From the NCBI GenBank assembly GCA_950295325.1, contig OX485809.1, forward strand, positions 40,269,081-40,333,080: a DNA stretch of 64,000 bases, in the 5' to 3' direction. The DNA is from Polytrichum commune (taxonomy: Eukaryota; Streptophyta; Polytrichopsida; Polytrichales; Polytrichaceae). Under the pieces are notes generated by a model that saw nothing but the letters and a program-made list of their open reading frames with translations, ran no database searches and was not told the DNA's origin. Below, piece by piece: positions 1 through 12,877 of this stretch (position 1 is the first letter of the stretch; each line of letters begins with the position of its first letter). Both the position numbers and the translations under genes were made by a program.

Positions 1-1491
1 CCGGAGGTGAAACTCCTTGGACCTCGTTTGGCCATCAAGATATGTCTAAAAATTAGTTTCATGATTTAAAATAACATGGTTTGCCCATGGGTCATTTTGG
101 TATTGAATAGCTTGACACCACTCTTTGAGCATGTTTATTTGAACCTTCATAAAACTTGGGTGACGTTATGGATACACACTCAAACTTACCTTTTAGCCAA
201 CCCAACATGAGTTTGATCCCAAGACTTTATGCATAACCTTAATCTCATCCTCAACTAATCATGGTTAGTGGAACCAATGACTTCGAGTGATTGTCCCACC
301 AAAGTGGGCCATGAACTTGTTCCCAATGTGGAGACTTTTGGAGTCCGGTCTCGACACTTAGAAGGACTATGACCTAATTCCCGGTCACTTGAAAACTAGA
401 GGCTCATCATTGATGACCGGTCATTGTTGGCTATAAATAAGTATTTTAGCAACTTGGTTTAGTTAGCATGGCAATGATGGGAGCATGCAATTGAAGCTTG
501 TAAGTTTAAGTTATAAGTTAGCACGGAATTCAAGGGTACGAGGATCACATACACATGATCAAATGTAAACATTTTGAAAGTCGAGGACACAAAAAGTTTC
601 ATAATGGATTATTTGTAAAGTAAAGCAGATGAAACCATGGTTGTTGTAGTCCCAAGCCACGAGTGTATGAGAATCAACTCAAAGTCACCCAAGGTTTCTC
701 GATGCTTAAATTAACATACACTACGAGTTAGTGTGTCGAATATTAAAAATCAGCTTTCTAACTTGTCCTACTAGGATGGGTGGGTCAAGGTAGCCTTGCA
801 TAGGCAGATCCGGGATTCAAGACATTGGGTCCCATGCGCATACCCTATTTCAGGCCCGAAATGCTCTCAAAGTTTGAGAGGTGGAAAGAGGAAGTCTCAA
901 AAATTCTAGCCAACTATCAAAACATGCTTCAAAACACAACAAGCTAACAAACTCTTAATAAAAAGTTTGGCAAAGAAGATTCAAACCCTCGATTTCACGC
1001 CTCTTTGAGGGACTCTACGGATGACTATAATGCTCACTCTATTAGTTGGATTGTTGCACGAGTTAGGGCCAATTTCGCACGTGATCAAAAGCCGTGAGAA
1101 AATAATAATAATAATAATAATAATAAACGATTTAGGAGTTAGCCTTACCCTTTCTAAGTGAAGGAGTCGGTTTTGTCAACCCCTACGTGATAACTTCTAA
1201 TGTTGAGGCCGTCGTTTGTGTGGAATATGTTTAGGTATATCCTTGCGCCATAGTAACATTATTCCATTGGCAAGGGTGAGTGGCCATGCAGTCTAAAAAT
1301 GTTGTTGAAAAGTGGTTGATTATTACAAAAGTTGGTTACCCTCTCCATAAAGAAAGAGAGGGATGGGTGTTATAACTCTCCTTGACGACCAATTGACTAT
1401 TGAAATTATGTGGTTTGTTCGGTAACTTGATTCTAAGACTTCGTTAACTTATTGCGCCCAATGATTCTAATCAACCACTCAACACCCACAA
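1..1491. other. Intergenic, no gene recognised
   Basis: AT-rich sequence with stops in all frames and no exon-like stretch. The only structured feature seen is a TAA trinucleotide run at about 1101-1127. Confidence 0.6.
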
Positions 1492-1499
1492 GCAAACAC

Positions 1500-1835
1500 C
1501 TCGGGGGGGTAGTCATTGGTTGGAGTAGCAATATACGTGCGAACAAATGATAGGGTATTTTAAAAACATGGGGGCAAAATTTTATAATTGGACTTAAGAG
1601 TAATATAGGGTATCAAAAATGGCACTGGACATCTTTAAAGTACTATAGGGTATGGAATAATAGGGAATTTGGAATTATAAGTAATGCAAGCCAATATTCT
1701 ATTAACCCAAAGTAGAAATTTACATAATGATAGCATGTGAAAAAAAAAAATTGAAAGTAATACCCCCCTATAAAATAGTGGTTGTTCGCACCTATATCCT
1801 TAACTTTCTAACACACTGCCCCCCCCCCCCCCGAG
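1500..1835 (+). mobile_element. hAT-like MITE, copy 1 (G/C-tract ends)
   Basis: A 336 bp non-coding element. It begins CTCGGGGGG and ends CCCCCCGAG, a terminal inverted repeat, and is flanked on both sides by the same 8 bp, GCAAACAC (1492-1499 and 1836-1843). An 8 bp target-site duplication is the hallmark of hAT transposons. The same sequence recurs in reverse orientation at 20282-20629 with a different 8 bp duplication, which confirms the boundaries. There is no transposase, so it must have been mobilised in trans. Confidence 0.88.
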
Positions 1836-2339
1836 GCAAACACAAACATTCAATCCAACGCATGTAGAATGAGAGGAGGAGGGAAGGATGTGGCTCCCAA
1901 AGTAGCCATGCTTCAGGCTTACATGCGAGCTTGCAGCTATGACCAAGGTGAAGCATGCCTCATTCACGTCAACCCCAACACTTAGCATTGTTTCTCTCTC
2001 TTTGGCGCCCCTAATGCCCTAAAACCATATATATGTGAGTGACAAGGTATCATAAACCTTGATATCTAGTGTTGTTAATAGAAAACCTTCTCATAGTGAT
2101 CAAATTGACGATTGGGGAATACATGGGTCTTCAAGGATGATCTTATTTATAGAACTCGATAACTGCTTCTTGATAAATACGACGAATATGTGATGTGCAT
2201 AACATTTATTTTGTAAAAAAAAAAATCCAACTAAGGGAGGGAGGCAAATTGAAACAACACGAGGAAAGATTAAAAAGCTCTAAATACATTTGAGCCACAA
2301 ATGTGAGATATGATAGCATCCTAGGCATCGTAACCTACA

Positions 2340-4390
2340 TAACCATAATTATCCTTATTATCGGTGCCCAACGGGTTGGGTTTTAGGGTAACTTGGTTTT
2401 CAAACATTGGTACCAAATTCACTTCTTAGTATCTTACTGTTAAATCAAGACCCTGATGGCCACAATTGGAAGCAAGCACACACTCAAACCCTAGAACCAC
2501 ATGGCATCTAGGTATCCATTATCTACAATATTGTAAGTCATTGTGTCAATGATCGATATGTGGGAACTTTAGGCAACTTCGTCTCCATACTCTCATACAT
2601 TGGTAATTTACTTTGCCTCACAATCACAACCAATGGGCATGATAACCATAAAACCCTATAGCATAGATGCATCATCAAACATACATTCTGGCAACCTATG
2701 GCGAGGTTAGGTAGGCACCAATACAATCACCATTCCAAAATTTCAAAACAATTGATCGTCAACAAATGCATGTTGAGCAGACGATTTGGAGGTGGCCAAG
2801 GACATTGATTCATATGCTTGAGTGTGAGACAACATGGATTCAAATTATAACCTAATAGTTGTTATCTGAGATGTTATTGACCAAAATGTGGGATGTTTGA
2901 TCATTTTATCTAAGACCTTGGTAGTTTACTTTGCTCAACAATCACAACCAAAGATGTGACGGTCATAAGCGCCATAACCATGTAGGATGCATACATCATA
3001 ACCTACTTGGTTGTAATTTGTATTCTTGATAATTGGAAGGCGGGATGTCGGATAATTTGATTTCTAAACTTGGCAACTTACTTCACTTTGATTATCATGG
3101 ATGTGGTGGCCATGAACTCTAAAACCGCACATTATGAAGGCGTTGTAAGCTGTAATTCTCATTCCTAGTGACCCAATGGGTAGTTTTTGGACAACTCAAT
3201 TCCCAAATCTCTATTTCTCTTTGTAAATCATGATAACGACCAAGATTGTGACATCCACAAGCCCTAGAACCCACATAACACGGATTCACCATACCATGCG
3301 TAGTTATATTTCTTTTCCTCAATGACCAAAAAGTAGGTTGTTGGGTAACTTGATATTCCAAAAACCGATAATGTACTTTGCTTAACCAAGGATATGATGG
3401 ACACAAGCCTTATGATCACATAGCATAGATACGCTACACCTTATATATCTAGAGTAGAGGAGTCTATAATCAATCGCTTGAGAGATTATGCGACATATTT
3501 GGAGAAGTATAAGGTGGTGCAATTCTGTCTTGTGCAAGAAGATGGAATATATGGAGAATTGTAAATTTCATGATAATTTTATTCCTTAGATTGAAATTAT
3601 TGTGAATTTTTTAAAGCCAAAAGTTGGTTCAAACATATTACCAATGTGTATAGTTTGTCAGAATCACTCATTCCTGTTCACTTTAGCACTCAAAACTAGG
3701 CCATGTGTCATGGCACTATTGGTTTGAGCTTGATCGAAATCCATTCCCAACCATATTGAAATGCAGTACCAACCATATCAAAATCTGGTCCAAGCCTAAG
3801 CGAAATTGTAGTACCCTGTAGATTGCCGATGGGGTCATGATAGGGAATAGGCGCATCAACTATAGTTGTTAATCTCCTTCGCACTGACCAAAACATATAG
3901 GTTGTTGGGTAACTTACTTTGCTCAACCAAGGCTCCGATGGCCACAAGCCCTAGAATCACATAACATAGCTACACCGTACCCTACAAACCTAGTTCTGAT
4001 TTCCTATTCTCACGATTATAAAAAAAAATAGGGTGTTTGGTAAACTTGATCTCAAGACCCCGGTAAGTTTGTGGTCAACCAAGGATACGATGGCCCCACC
4101 CTAGAAGCACACAACGTAGAGGGAGCATAGATGCACCACCATCATACCTAAATGTAATTTCCATTCTCATGGACCAAAAAAGTAGGTTATTGGGTAGCTT
4201 GGTTTTGGAGCCCCGGTAAGTTACTTTGCTCTCTCAAAGATCCGACAACCGCGTGCCTTGGAACCATGGAACATAGATACACTATACATATATAGATGCA
4301 ATTTGGGGGTTGTTGGGGGACCTCGGTTTCCGAACGTCGATGACTTACTTTGCTTGATCAAAGATCCAATGGCCACAAACCAAAGCCATC
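2340..4390 (+). repeat. Decayed tandem repeat, ~150-180 bp unit
   Basis: About nine diverged units share the word order GTAGGTTGTTGGGTAACTTG, GTAAGTTACTTTGCTCAACC, GATGGCCACAAGCCCTAGAA and CACATAACATAGATACACC, for example at 2560, 2900, 3050, 3340, 3900, 4030, 4165 and 4310. The array is interrupted at about 3480-3880 by an unrelated dispersed repeat. Divergence is high, so it is old. It is not coding: the short ORFs here lie in different frames of the repeat unit. Confidence 0.75.
3530..3860 (+). repeat. Dispersed repeat, also at 29160-29990
   Basis: Words such as TTTTATTCCTTAGATTGAA and GCCATGTGTCATGGCACTA are shared in the same order with 29215-29370. A second block on genome stability of the same kind (GGTACCCTNNANATTNCC and GGGAATAGG) is shared with 29910-29960. 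It interrupts the older tandem array around it. No coding capacity is visible. Confidence 0.6.
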
Positions 4391-4499
4391 ACTCAATCCA
4401 ACGCCCAAGAGAAGCAACTTAGAGGAGTGAAAGAGGAAGGAGGGAGGCCAAGCAATGGCTCCCCCAATGCCCTAGCGCCACGTAGGTCTCATTAGCAGG

Positions 4500-5130
4500 C
4501 CAAACAAGGAAGACAGGCAGGACGGACAGAGAGAGAGAGAGAAGAGAGAGAGAGAGAAGGCTGATGAGTTACCCGAACACGGACGGAAGGAAGGAAGGAA
4601 GGAAGCCACAACGTTTCATAGTTTTCAAGCAGATTCGGTGCACACGAAGTTGCGCACACTCTCGCTCTTGCTCTTGCTCCTCCAACTCCCAACTCCCTCA
4701 CTGCACTCCACTCCACTCCACTCCACTCGCTTCCCTCCCATAATTCATCAAAGCAACCATCTCACAACACAACAATCACAGAACTCATCACATCCCATCC
4801 CATGCCATCCCATGCCATGCCATGCCAATCTCATCTCCTCTCATCACAGACATGAGTGGGACATGCAGGTTGACGTCGAAGTGTGTGGGAGTGAGTGTAA
4901 GTTAAGCTAGGAGAGTAGTGTGGAATGGCCGAGAGGTTGCTCCTCCTTGGGATTGGCGATCGTCGACAAGTGAGTGGGGAGTAGAGGTTGCGGGGGAGAG
5001 CGTGGGTGGGTGGGTTGGTTGGTTGGTTGGGCTTGGATTTATCTCGGGTGTTGGTTGGGTTGTTGCGGGTGGTTGGGTTAGTTTAGTTTAGGTTTTGTGT
5101 TGGTGTGTAGGTTTGGAGTTTATTTGGGGG
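4500..5130 (+). promoter_or_regulatory. Microsatellite-rich 5' region of the PHD-homeodomain gene
   Basis: The 630 bp before the start codon are dense in simple repeats: GA runs at 4528-4558, GGAA at 4585-4603, CTCCA at 4705-4727, CATCCCATGC at 4790-4825 and GGTT/GGGT at 5000-5035. Such purine/pyrimidine tracts are common in plant 5' leaders and core promoters. The transcription start cannot be placed; no clear TATA box was found close to the start codon. Confidence 0.45.
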
Positions 5131-5664
5131 ATGGTGCCGACGGGGGTGGTGGAGCGGGAGGCGCAGGAGGGTAGCCCCACCGCTACGGCTGCTGTGGTGG
5201 AAGCCAGCAGCCAGCCGCCTCCTCCGTCGATTGGGAAGACACTTCGATCGCACACGAAGCAACAGCAGCAACAACAGCAACAGCAACCTCCGCAACAGGG
5301 GATAGGGGACGAAGAGGAAGCAAACAAAAACAAAGGAGAGGAGGAGGAGGAAGAAGAAGGAGAGGATGAGGGTGAGGGTGAGGATGGGGATGGGGGGGAT
5401 GCAACAGCGACAGCGGCAGAGGAGAGAACGGGTCTGCGGCACCGCAGGCGGCGAAGGCGGAGGCGACAGAAGACCAAAGGAGTGCCGCTGGACGATCTCA
5501 CCAGAATCAAGAGACGTGTCAAGTACTTGCTTATGAAAATGCGAGTGGAGCAGAATCTGATTGATGCGTATTCGGGAGAAGGGTGGAAGGGCCAGAGGTA
5601 GGTGTGTTCCTCAATGTGTGGTTTCGGTCTGTCTTCCATGGAGCATATGTATGTGAGACCGTAC

Positions 5665-5701
<37 letters not shown>

Positions 5702-8700
5702 CTCAATCTTAAGCATTGAAGGGGTTGGCGTTGGGCATAATTGGGCTGGAACTGTTTTGGTGGGAGTTGAGTTGAGTTAGTGTGTATGTATCCCTAAACA
5801 CATGGAATTTTTGGTTTTCTGTTTCTGTTGGTGGCAAGTGTAGTCGGGAGAAAATCAGGCCGGAGCAAGAACTGCAGCGTGCGGAGGCGCAGATCCTTCA
5901 TTCCAAGTTGGCCATTCGGGAGGCTATTCATGAGCTTGACGACTTGGGGTTAGAAGGTTCTCTTGACGAAAATGCATTTGACTCTGAGGGCCGTATTTAT
6001 CATGAAGAGGTATCTGTTGATATCCAGAATTTTTGTTTCGCTACTACCTACAGTATAGGATAAATGTGGGCTCCAAGAAGGATATTTCTCCGTAGAGTGT
6101 GTGCACATCTTTAGTAGTTAAAGTCTTCATAGGTGTAATAAGCAACGGTCATTTTTATTCACCCGGTTGAAATTTCCCCCGTCACCCCCCCCCCCAAATG
6201 CAATTTTAGGGTTCCTGTTCCTGTTCTTCTCCAGAGTAGATTGATTGATGTGCTTGTGCTGCGAGGTAGTCCGTGTAGAGTTAGTTTGCATATTGACAAA
6301 TTCTTCTACCACTTGAGCAGAGTAAGTGTAGCATGAAATTCTCTTAGGTGCTATGAACCTATGAAATGAGAAATATATGTCGGCTGCAGATTTTTTGTGC
6401 CAAGTGCAAATCACAGGAAGCGCTGCTTGACAATGATATCATTCTGTGCGACGGGGCTTGCAACAGAGGATTCCACCAGTATTGCTTGATTCCTCCCTTG
6501 CCCACTGAGCAGAGTAAGGCTTTTCTAATGTCCAGAGACTGAGACTGAGTTTTAAAATTGCATATGGTCTGGTGTCCCTCATTGTCATTAGGAGAATGGT
6601 TATTAGGGTTGACAGGCTTACTACGAGACCATTCAAGGGAGGCATTGGGAGTGATGTACAAGTTAGGGAGCATGACTTCATTGCAGTCATTGTTCATTGC
6701 ACCTCTCAGTTAGAAATCGGGGTGTTCCTGATGGTTGGATTGACGCCTTTTTAGGGTTTGTAGCTTTCACTGGCAAGCTTAGTGCTCCTGGTCCTTGTTT
6801 AGTTTGGTTGATATATGGAGGTGTTTGATTTTCACCAGGATTGTCCATCTGGTTAAATGAGCCGTTTCTCAGCCTATTGGGGATGACAGTGATGTTGTTG
6901 TTTGATAATTGCAGTTCCTCCTGGTGACGAAGGTTGGTTGTGTCCAGTCTGTGAGTGCAAGCTGGAGTGCATTGATGTGATAAATGCATACTTGAGCACA
7001 AACTTTGCAGTGGAAAACAGCTGGAAGGTGGGTACTTTTGTGCTTCACGTATGCTGTCATTCTATTTTAACAAGTATGTACAGACTGCTTTTGCAAATTG
7101 TGGAGTGCATATATGAGTGATATGTTTCAAATGATTCGTCTCTTATTGCAACTTTGGGTGCCTTTCATTTGCAAATCTTTGTACTTGAGTACTGACCGCT
7201 ATGTATAATTAGCATGAGTGTTCAAAGTCCTTCTTGACTCTAGGGTTTCTGATTAGGTAAAAGTCCGGCCAGACCTGGTTTTATGTCAGTGTGAGGATAT
7301 TTGAGTTTCTCATCATGTCTATACTTGTGACGTCAGTTACTGACATAGCATATAATGTTAGGTGAATGTTTAGCCGTTTGGTATTTTGACACTGAATGGT
7401 AATTTGGCACTCAATTGGCATTCATTTTGCAATGAATGGTGATGTTGACCTATCACCTCCAAAATGAGGTGGTAAGGGAATGTTAACTTGCAAATCTCTG
7501 TCACATTGTCATGATTATATTGGATATTACATGGAGGACACCAGTAACATTGACAATAACATTGCCCAGGTGTGGACCCAATTTTACTGTGCCTTACTAG
7601 TGTAGGGGTTCTGTACTTACCATTTCGTCTGAAGTGTGGACACAGCTGTGTTAGGCTTTTTGGTAATTTACTGACACGTGTCCATATTGGAAAGGTAACT
7701 TGACCTAAGTCTTTGATGGTAGGACTAAACGTTGTTCAATCAAAGTTCTGGTGTTGCTGGAGCATCAGCTTAACTGCCAAATTATTAGGCATTTCTGAGC
7801 CAGCATATCTTTGTTTGATTTAGAAATATATTCCTGCATCCTGATTGTGGTTTTATAATTGCAGGAGTTATTTGCAGTGGAGGCTGTTGCAGCAGAAGGG
7901 GGTCAGCCACAAGCTGGTGCTTCTGGGGATTGGCCATCAACTGATGATGAAGACGAAGACTTTGATCCTGAAGGTGATGAGAAACAACCAAACAGTGAAA
8001 ATGAAAGTGAAAGTGAAAGTAAAGAAGAAAACAGGGGGGATGAGGATTCCAGTGATTCAGGGAGCGACTTTGGAGGAAATGAAGCATCCTCCCGTCCTTC
8101 TAGTGATAAAGCTGAGGAGGAACCAGGTTCTGTATTGAAATTGAAAGGACTTATGAGAAAGCGCAAACTCAGCAAGAGCTCAATTAAGGTACCTGCTGAG
8201 GAAGAAAGCAGTGCATCTGGACAGGCTTCAGACAGTGATGATTCAGATGTTTCCCTTGTGGACGAATTTAAGTCATCACATGGCAAAAATAAGATAAATA
8301 TGGATAACAGAGGCTCACCTGCAGAAGACTCCACATCAGACGAGGAGGCAATGATAATAGCCGGAAAAAGGCATCGAAAAGCTGTGGACTACAAGAAACT
8401 GCATGATGTAAGTCCTGGTACTTGATCTTGTGATATCATTGAGGTGCTTCTCTAAGGTAATATCCTGTGATGACACTGAGGCAGCACTATTGACCGATGG
8501 TTTTTAGGGTTCAACTTTTTATTATACAACACGTCTGAATAACTTTGAATTGCATAGAAACAATCCCAACAGTTCCAAGTTCCACTGACTTAAAAAGCAT
8601 AGGATAGACTATTTGCTTAATTGAAATCCCTATTGCACAACTGGGATGGTGTCATCATTTGGCCTGGGGAGATTTGTAGACTGGCGTTGTCATAGAGGTT

Positions 8701-11700
8701 GAAGGGAACTCTGATTAGCAGATAGCTGGCATCCACTAATGTTTCAGATAAAGTTCTAAATTGTTTATATGTCAATCATGACGATAACTGTTTGTATAAG
8801 CTGGGACTTTGAGAATGTTGTGGAAGTCTCCTCTACGGAGGGCCACACAAAAGCAAGAGAACACAATGAGAATTTGTGGAAGTAAACTTGTACAAAACTT
8901 ATTTGATGTAACAATTCTAGCAGCTTATCTGTGTGTTCCACATATAATATGGTTAATATCCAACTATCTTATATGTATATAAACTCAAGTATTTTCTTGT
9001 GCTTACTTTATGGTATCGATGTTAAACCAAAGTACAATTCTAAATCTTATAGAGATATAATACCGACAGTATAATATCTACTACCTTGTTTGTTATACCA
9101 GTTAATGCATTCACAAATCATTTATATTGTGGTTATTGATTCTTTATCACTGGGAATTCCAAATGGAACCAACAATATCAATCTGGAGCAACATATGCTT
9201 CTTGGACACACCATGAACTGATATTCATTGGCTACAAAACACCAAATTATGTCACCCACTTCATACACTAAGACACAAAAAAAATCCAATCAATTATCAA
9301 TCCGTCCACTAGCAAGAGCTTCACGTGCTATGCAGCTTGTTTATTCTATATTTGGTGGCTTCCTGCTGCCTTCCATTAGTGTGAAATTAACCTCAGATGG
9401 GAAGGTCTACTATTTTGGGTATATCCATTGTGTGACTTCATGTAGTGGATTTTGGTTGCATACTACAGAGGTAGTAAGGATCAATTCAAGCCGAAAGGTT
9501 TCGTTTCCATCTATGTTTTGTAGGAAAGTAGATTTCCAGGTATTTAAATGAGTATTTTTTGGCTGAAGGAAATGTTTGGAAACACGGACCTTGATGAGAA
9601 TTTTGTCTCCGAGGATGAGGACTGGGGTCCAAAGCGTCGGCGGCGAAGAACAATCCCAGATGCCCCTAATAGACCAAGACCTAGTAAAGTTCAACGACGA
9701 GCTTTGAGTGCTGATCCAGACCGAAATGAAGGTCAGTTGAACCCTTCATCAGGTTCGCAAGGAGATGGAGGTGTTGGTGAAGAAGGAGAAAAGAGGGTTT
9801 GGAGACGATTACCTGACACAGCAGTTGAGGTACACATTATCCACGAACTTTGCTTTTCTTGGTGTGTTTCAGAGTGTTTAAATGTAGGCCTCATAGTTTT
9901 CCATTGTGTAGTGGTCAGACCAAGTCATTCTGCCAATGTGTATATTCCAGGCACATTATTGATCAACTGTAATTGATGACCTTGCCATGGCTTGACCACT
10001 ATGTATGGCAATGAACAAACGTCATCGTGCCATGGGCGGGCTCCAGTACGCACCCAATGTCTACCGTGACTTTGCTAATGTGGATAATTCTGATTGGATA
10101 TGAGGAGGCACATTAGCATTCATAGTTGATGACCTTGCCATGGCATTACTAGTATGTTTGACACTGGATATGTGTTGCCCTACCATGGCTTATAGTAGGC
10201 ATCCAATATCTACTGTGATTTTGTTGACGTGCATAATCTTAATTGGATACGAAGAGACACATTATTATCTAATTGATGACCTTGTCATGGCCTGACCACT
10301 ATGTGCAGTATTGGACATGCGTTGCCTTGCCACACGTTGTAGTAGACCCCAATATCTATTCTAATTTTACTAATGTGTTTTATCCTAATTGGATACAAGG
10401 AGGCACATTATCACCCATAATTGATGACCTTGTCATGGTCTGATCACTACATGTTGTATTGGACATGTGGCATCTTGTCACGGGTTATAATAGGCACCCA
10501 ATATGTACTTTGACTTTGTTAAACTTTATAATTTTGATTGGATATAAGGAGACATATTATCACCATGTCATGTGAAATTGATGACCATGCCATGGCTTGA
10601 CCACTATCTCTGGTAATGGACATGTGTCACCCTCCCACAGGGTAGGCACCCAATATCTACCTAGCTCCAACTATGTACTTTAGTCTGTGACAAGGCTCCT
10701 CACATCCTTCGCATCTTTAATAATGTTGGACCTCAATGATTATGAGGACATGTTCCTCATAATTTGGAATGGCTCAGTAGGAAATTAGGTGTACCCATTT
10801 TCTATATTCCATTATCAGTAGGAAGGCTGATGTCGAAGGCTATCATAGATGGTTTAAGATTAGTACATGCTGGCCGGAGGTGTATATTTCTGGAGTAATT
10901 CTGACTTATCCTAAGTGATTTTTCGTTTAGCAAGGTGCTTTGTACATGGATCCACACCTGATTCACAATTTTGTTCAGTATATTGTCATTGAATGTCTCT
11001 AAGAACTAAAAATAATTAGACCAATTTTGCTCATCCTCTGATAATAGAAAAATGGTGGAACTTCTGAGCAGTTTCAATCCAGATGTACAGTTACTTCATT
11101 TTAGTTTCAGTGATTTTGCAGGCTTTTCGGCGGGTTGTGGCAGTGAACCCGTTACCATCAAAATCTGTTAAGGAAGAATTGGCAACAAAGCTTGGCTTAA
11201 CTTTTTCACAGGTGACTTCATCAGTAGTCATTGTAGCATGTGCTCAGCAGTCTGAGAATTGTTTCTGCTGGGGATTATGTTTCTACCTGGGGTGTATCAG
11301 CATTACAAGTGCATGCCACCCTCTAATTAGCACTTATACTCACCTGATTACTCTGAAAATTGTTGTCCTACAGTTAATCTGAGTTCCAAGAGACACATGA
11401 TAGTATATTCGATGCCTTTATCCTGTCAGTAAATGTGGAGTTGAAGGGTATGTTTTTCTGTAAAACTACTTATTTAAGATTCTAGGAGGGAGGATATTGG
11501 ATTTAATCCTGAAATTTGAACAATCCATTCAATCAGAAAGAAAGGTAGAGAAAGACACAGGTGCACAAGTTGGAAATTGGTAACTTTTAGTTGCATATCC
11601 CCTTTGTCATAAATACAAAATTGAACTGTTCTGTGTCTTTAGATACTTGTTTCATACTTCTTAATAGTTAGCAAATGCTCCTATGTATTTCAAGTGTCCA

Positions 11701-12877
11701 GGATTATGACTAGTAGATGGGAGCAGTGTACACACTTTTCTAAGGTAGCCCAGGTTTGAATTGTGTACAGTTTATAACACTCGATCATTTGATTCCTTAA
11801 TTTATCTTTTTGCAGAATACACTGGCTTCTGCCTCGTGTTTGAATTCCTGAATAAATACTGTGCATGATATTACTTAGTACAGTAAAAGAGCTTCCCAAG
11901 TTCTCTTTTTCAGGAACACAAGTGTTTGAGATAGTTTAACTTCAGGAATCAAACTTGAGTGGCCTCTGTTTTCATATGTTTTGGAATGGCACAAGTAGCA
12001 GTTCAAGCCCTGAAGCTTAAATCGTGAGATTACATATTCTGTAAAAGAGCACTTGGACTGTTACCACATGGGCTCCAAACAAGGAAGGCCTTCTGCCAGG
12101 ATGGCGACCTTGTGGGCATCATAAAGCTAGAGTGGGCAATGGAAACACCTCCCTTTTCTAAGTTCTACTATTCCTCTCAATTTCTAGGATTTCTGGGCAA
12201 TAGTGTCTGGAAGTTTTCTACTGCCGCTCCTTTGCCTCCTGTCATTTAGCCACATAAGATTTTCAACCAAAAAACCTACCCAAAAGACTTTTGATGGGAC
12301 ATCAAGACCGCGCTATTGCCCTTTCCTCATGTTGTAGCTATTTGGAGCTTCCAGTCATGTGGGAAGGACCTAAGTCCAGCCAATTCTAATGTAGTGTTTT
12401 TGTGCTGACTATTTGGGTTACCTTCTTGTGGATTAGGTCCATGGGTGGTTCAAAAATCAGAGGCATCAAGCTCTAAGGAAAGGACTAGTTCACTCCAAGG
12501 AAACACCAATGGCTGCGACAGGCGCAATGGGAATGACCTCTGCTGTGGGTTTGGAGATTTCAGAACCTGAGAGGCCAGTTGCGTCTGAGAATGACATACC
12601 AGGAAAAGAAAATAGTTCAACCAATAATAATGCCTACTTAACCGGGAAACTGGATGAAGTACAGTTGCGATTACTTGAGTTGAAACAAACGCTGGAGGAT
12701 TTTGCAAAGACAACAGCTGCTGGCATGTATGTGGAGGACCGAAGTGATGAGAGCCATGTAGGAAATGGAGGAATTGGACTTCCTGTAAATGGAAGACGTG
12801 TTGTCTATGTCCCAGTAGCGGAGGTTAGAGAACGACCTTCTGTGGTTACACACACCAACGAATGTCTAGGAAATTGA
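5131..12877 (+). CDS. HAT3.1: PHD-finger homeodomain protein, HAT3.1 type
   Basis: Likely nuclear chromatin-reading transcription regulator, 734 aa in eight exons: 5131-5597, 5844-6009, 6390-6513, 6915-7027, 7865-8407, 9569-9829, 11122-11211, 12437-12877. All introns are GT-AG and keep frame. The N-terminus is low complexity: a glutamine run encoded near 5262-5285, then acidic and arginine runs. A family-typical block ([15 protein letters not shown]) spans the exon 1/2 junction. The PHD finger (about 212-267) shows all C4HC3 ligands: C214, C217, C231, C235, H240, C243, C262, C265. Next come an acidic stretch with [15 protein letters not shown] and the family motif [15 protein letters not shown]. 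The homeodomain (about 540-600) ends in recognition helix WFKNQR (592-597). ATG 5131 was chosen because it opens the frame continuous with exon 1; upstream only TTG is available in that frame. Order and motifs match the plant HAT3.1/PRHA family. Confidence 0.92.
5667..5699 (+). repeat. (AG)n microsatellite in intron 1
   Basis: A pure AG dinucleotide run, about 16 units, in the first intron of the PHD-homeodomain gene, roughly 70 bp after the donor site. Likely length-polymorphic. Confidence 0.9.
9971..10670 (+). repeat. Satellite-like tandem repeat in intron 6
   Basis: Five units begin with TTGATGACC at about 9973, 10126, 10272, 10421 and 10578, a period of 147-157 bp. Each contains CATGGCNTGACCACTA, then GGCACCCAATATCTAC, then ATTGGATA-AGGAGNCACATTA. 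Units are roughly 75-85% alike by eye. The block lies within the 1.29 kb intron 6 of the PHD-homeodomain gene and contains no exon. Confidence 0.85.

Noticed and set aside
770-840. Possible 5S-like or tRNA-like sequence (CTACTAGGATGGGTGGGTC)
   Set aside because: The match is too short and lacks the rest of the 5S internal promoter; no cloverleaf could be drawn.
5083-5639. Long minus-strand ORFs opposite exon 1 of the PHD-homeodomain gene
   Set aside because: Low-complexity shadows (serine/proline/leucine runs) of the glutamine-, glutamate- and arginine-coding repeats.
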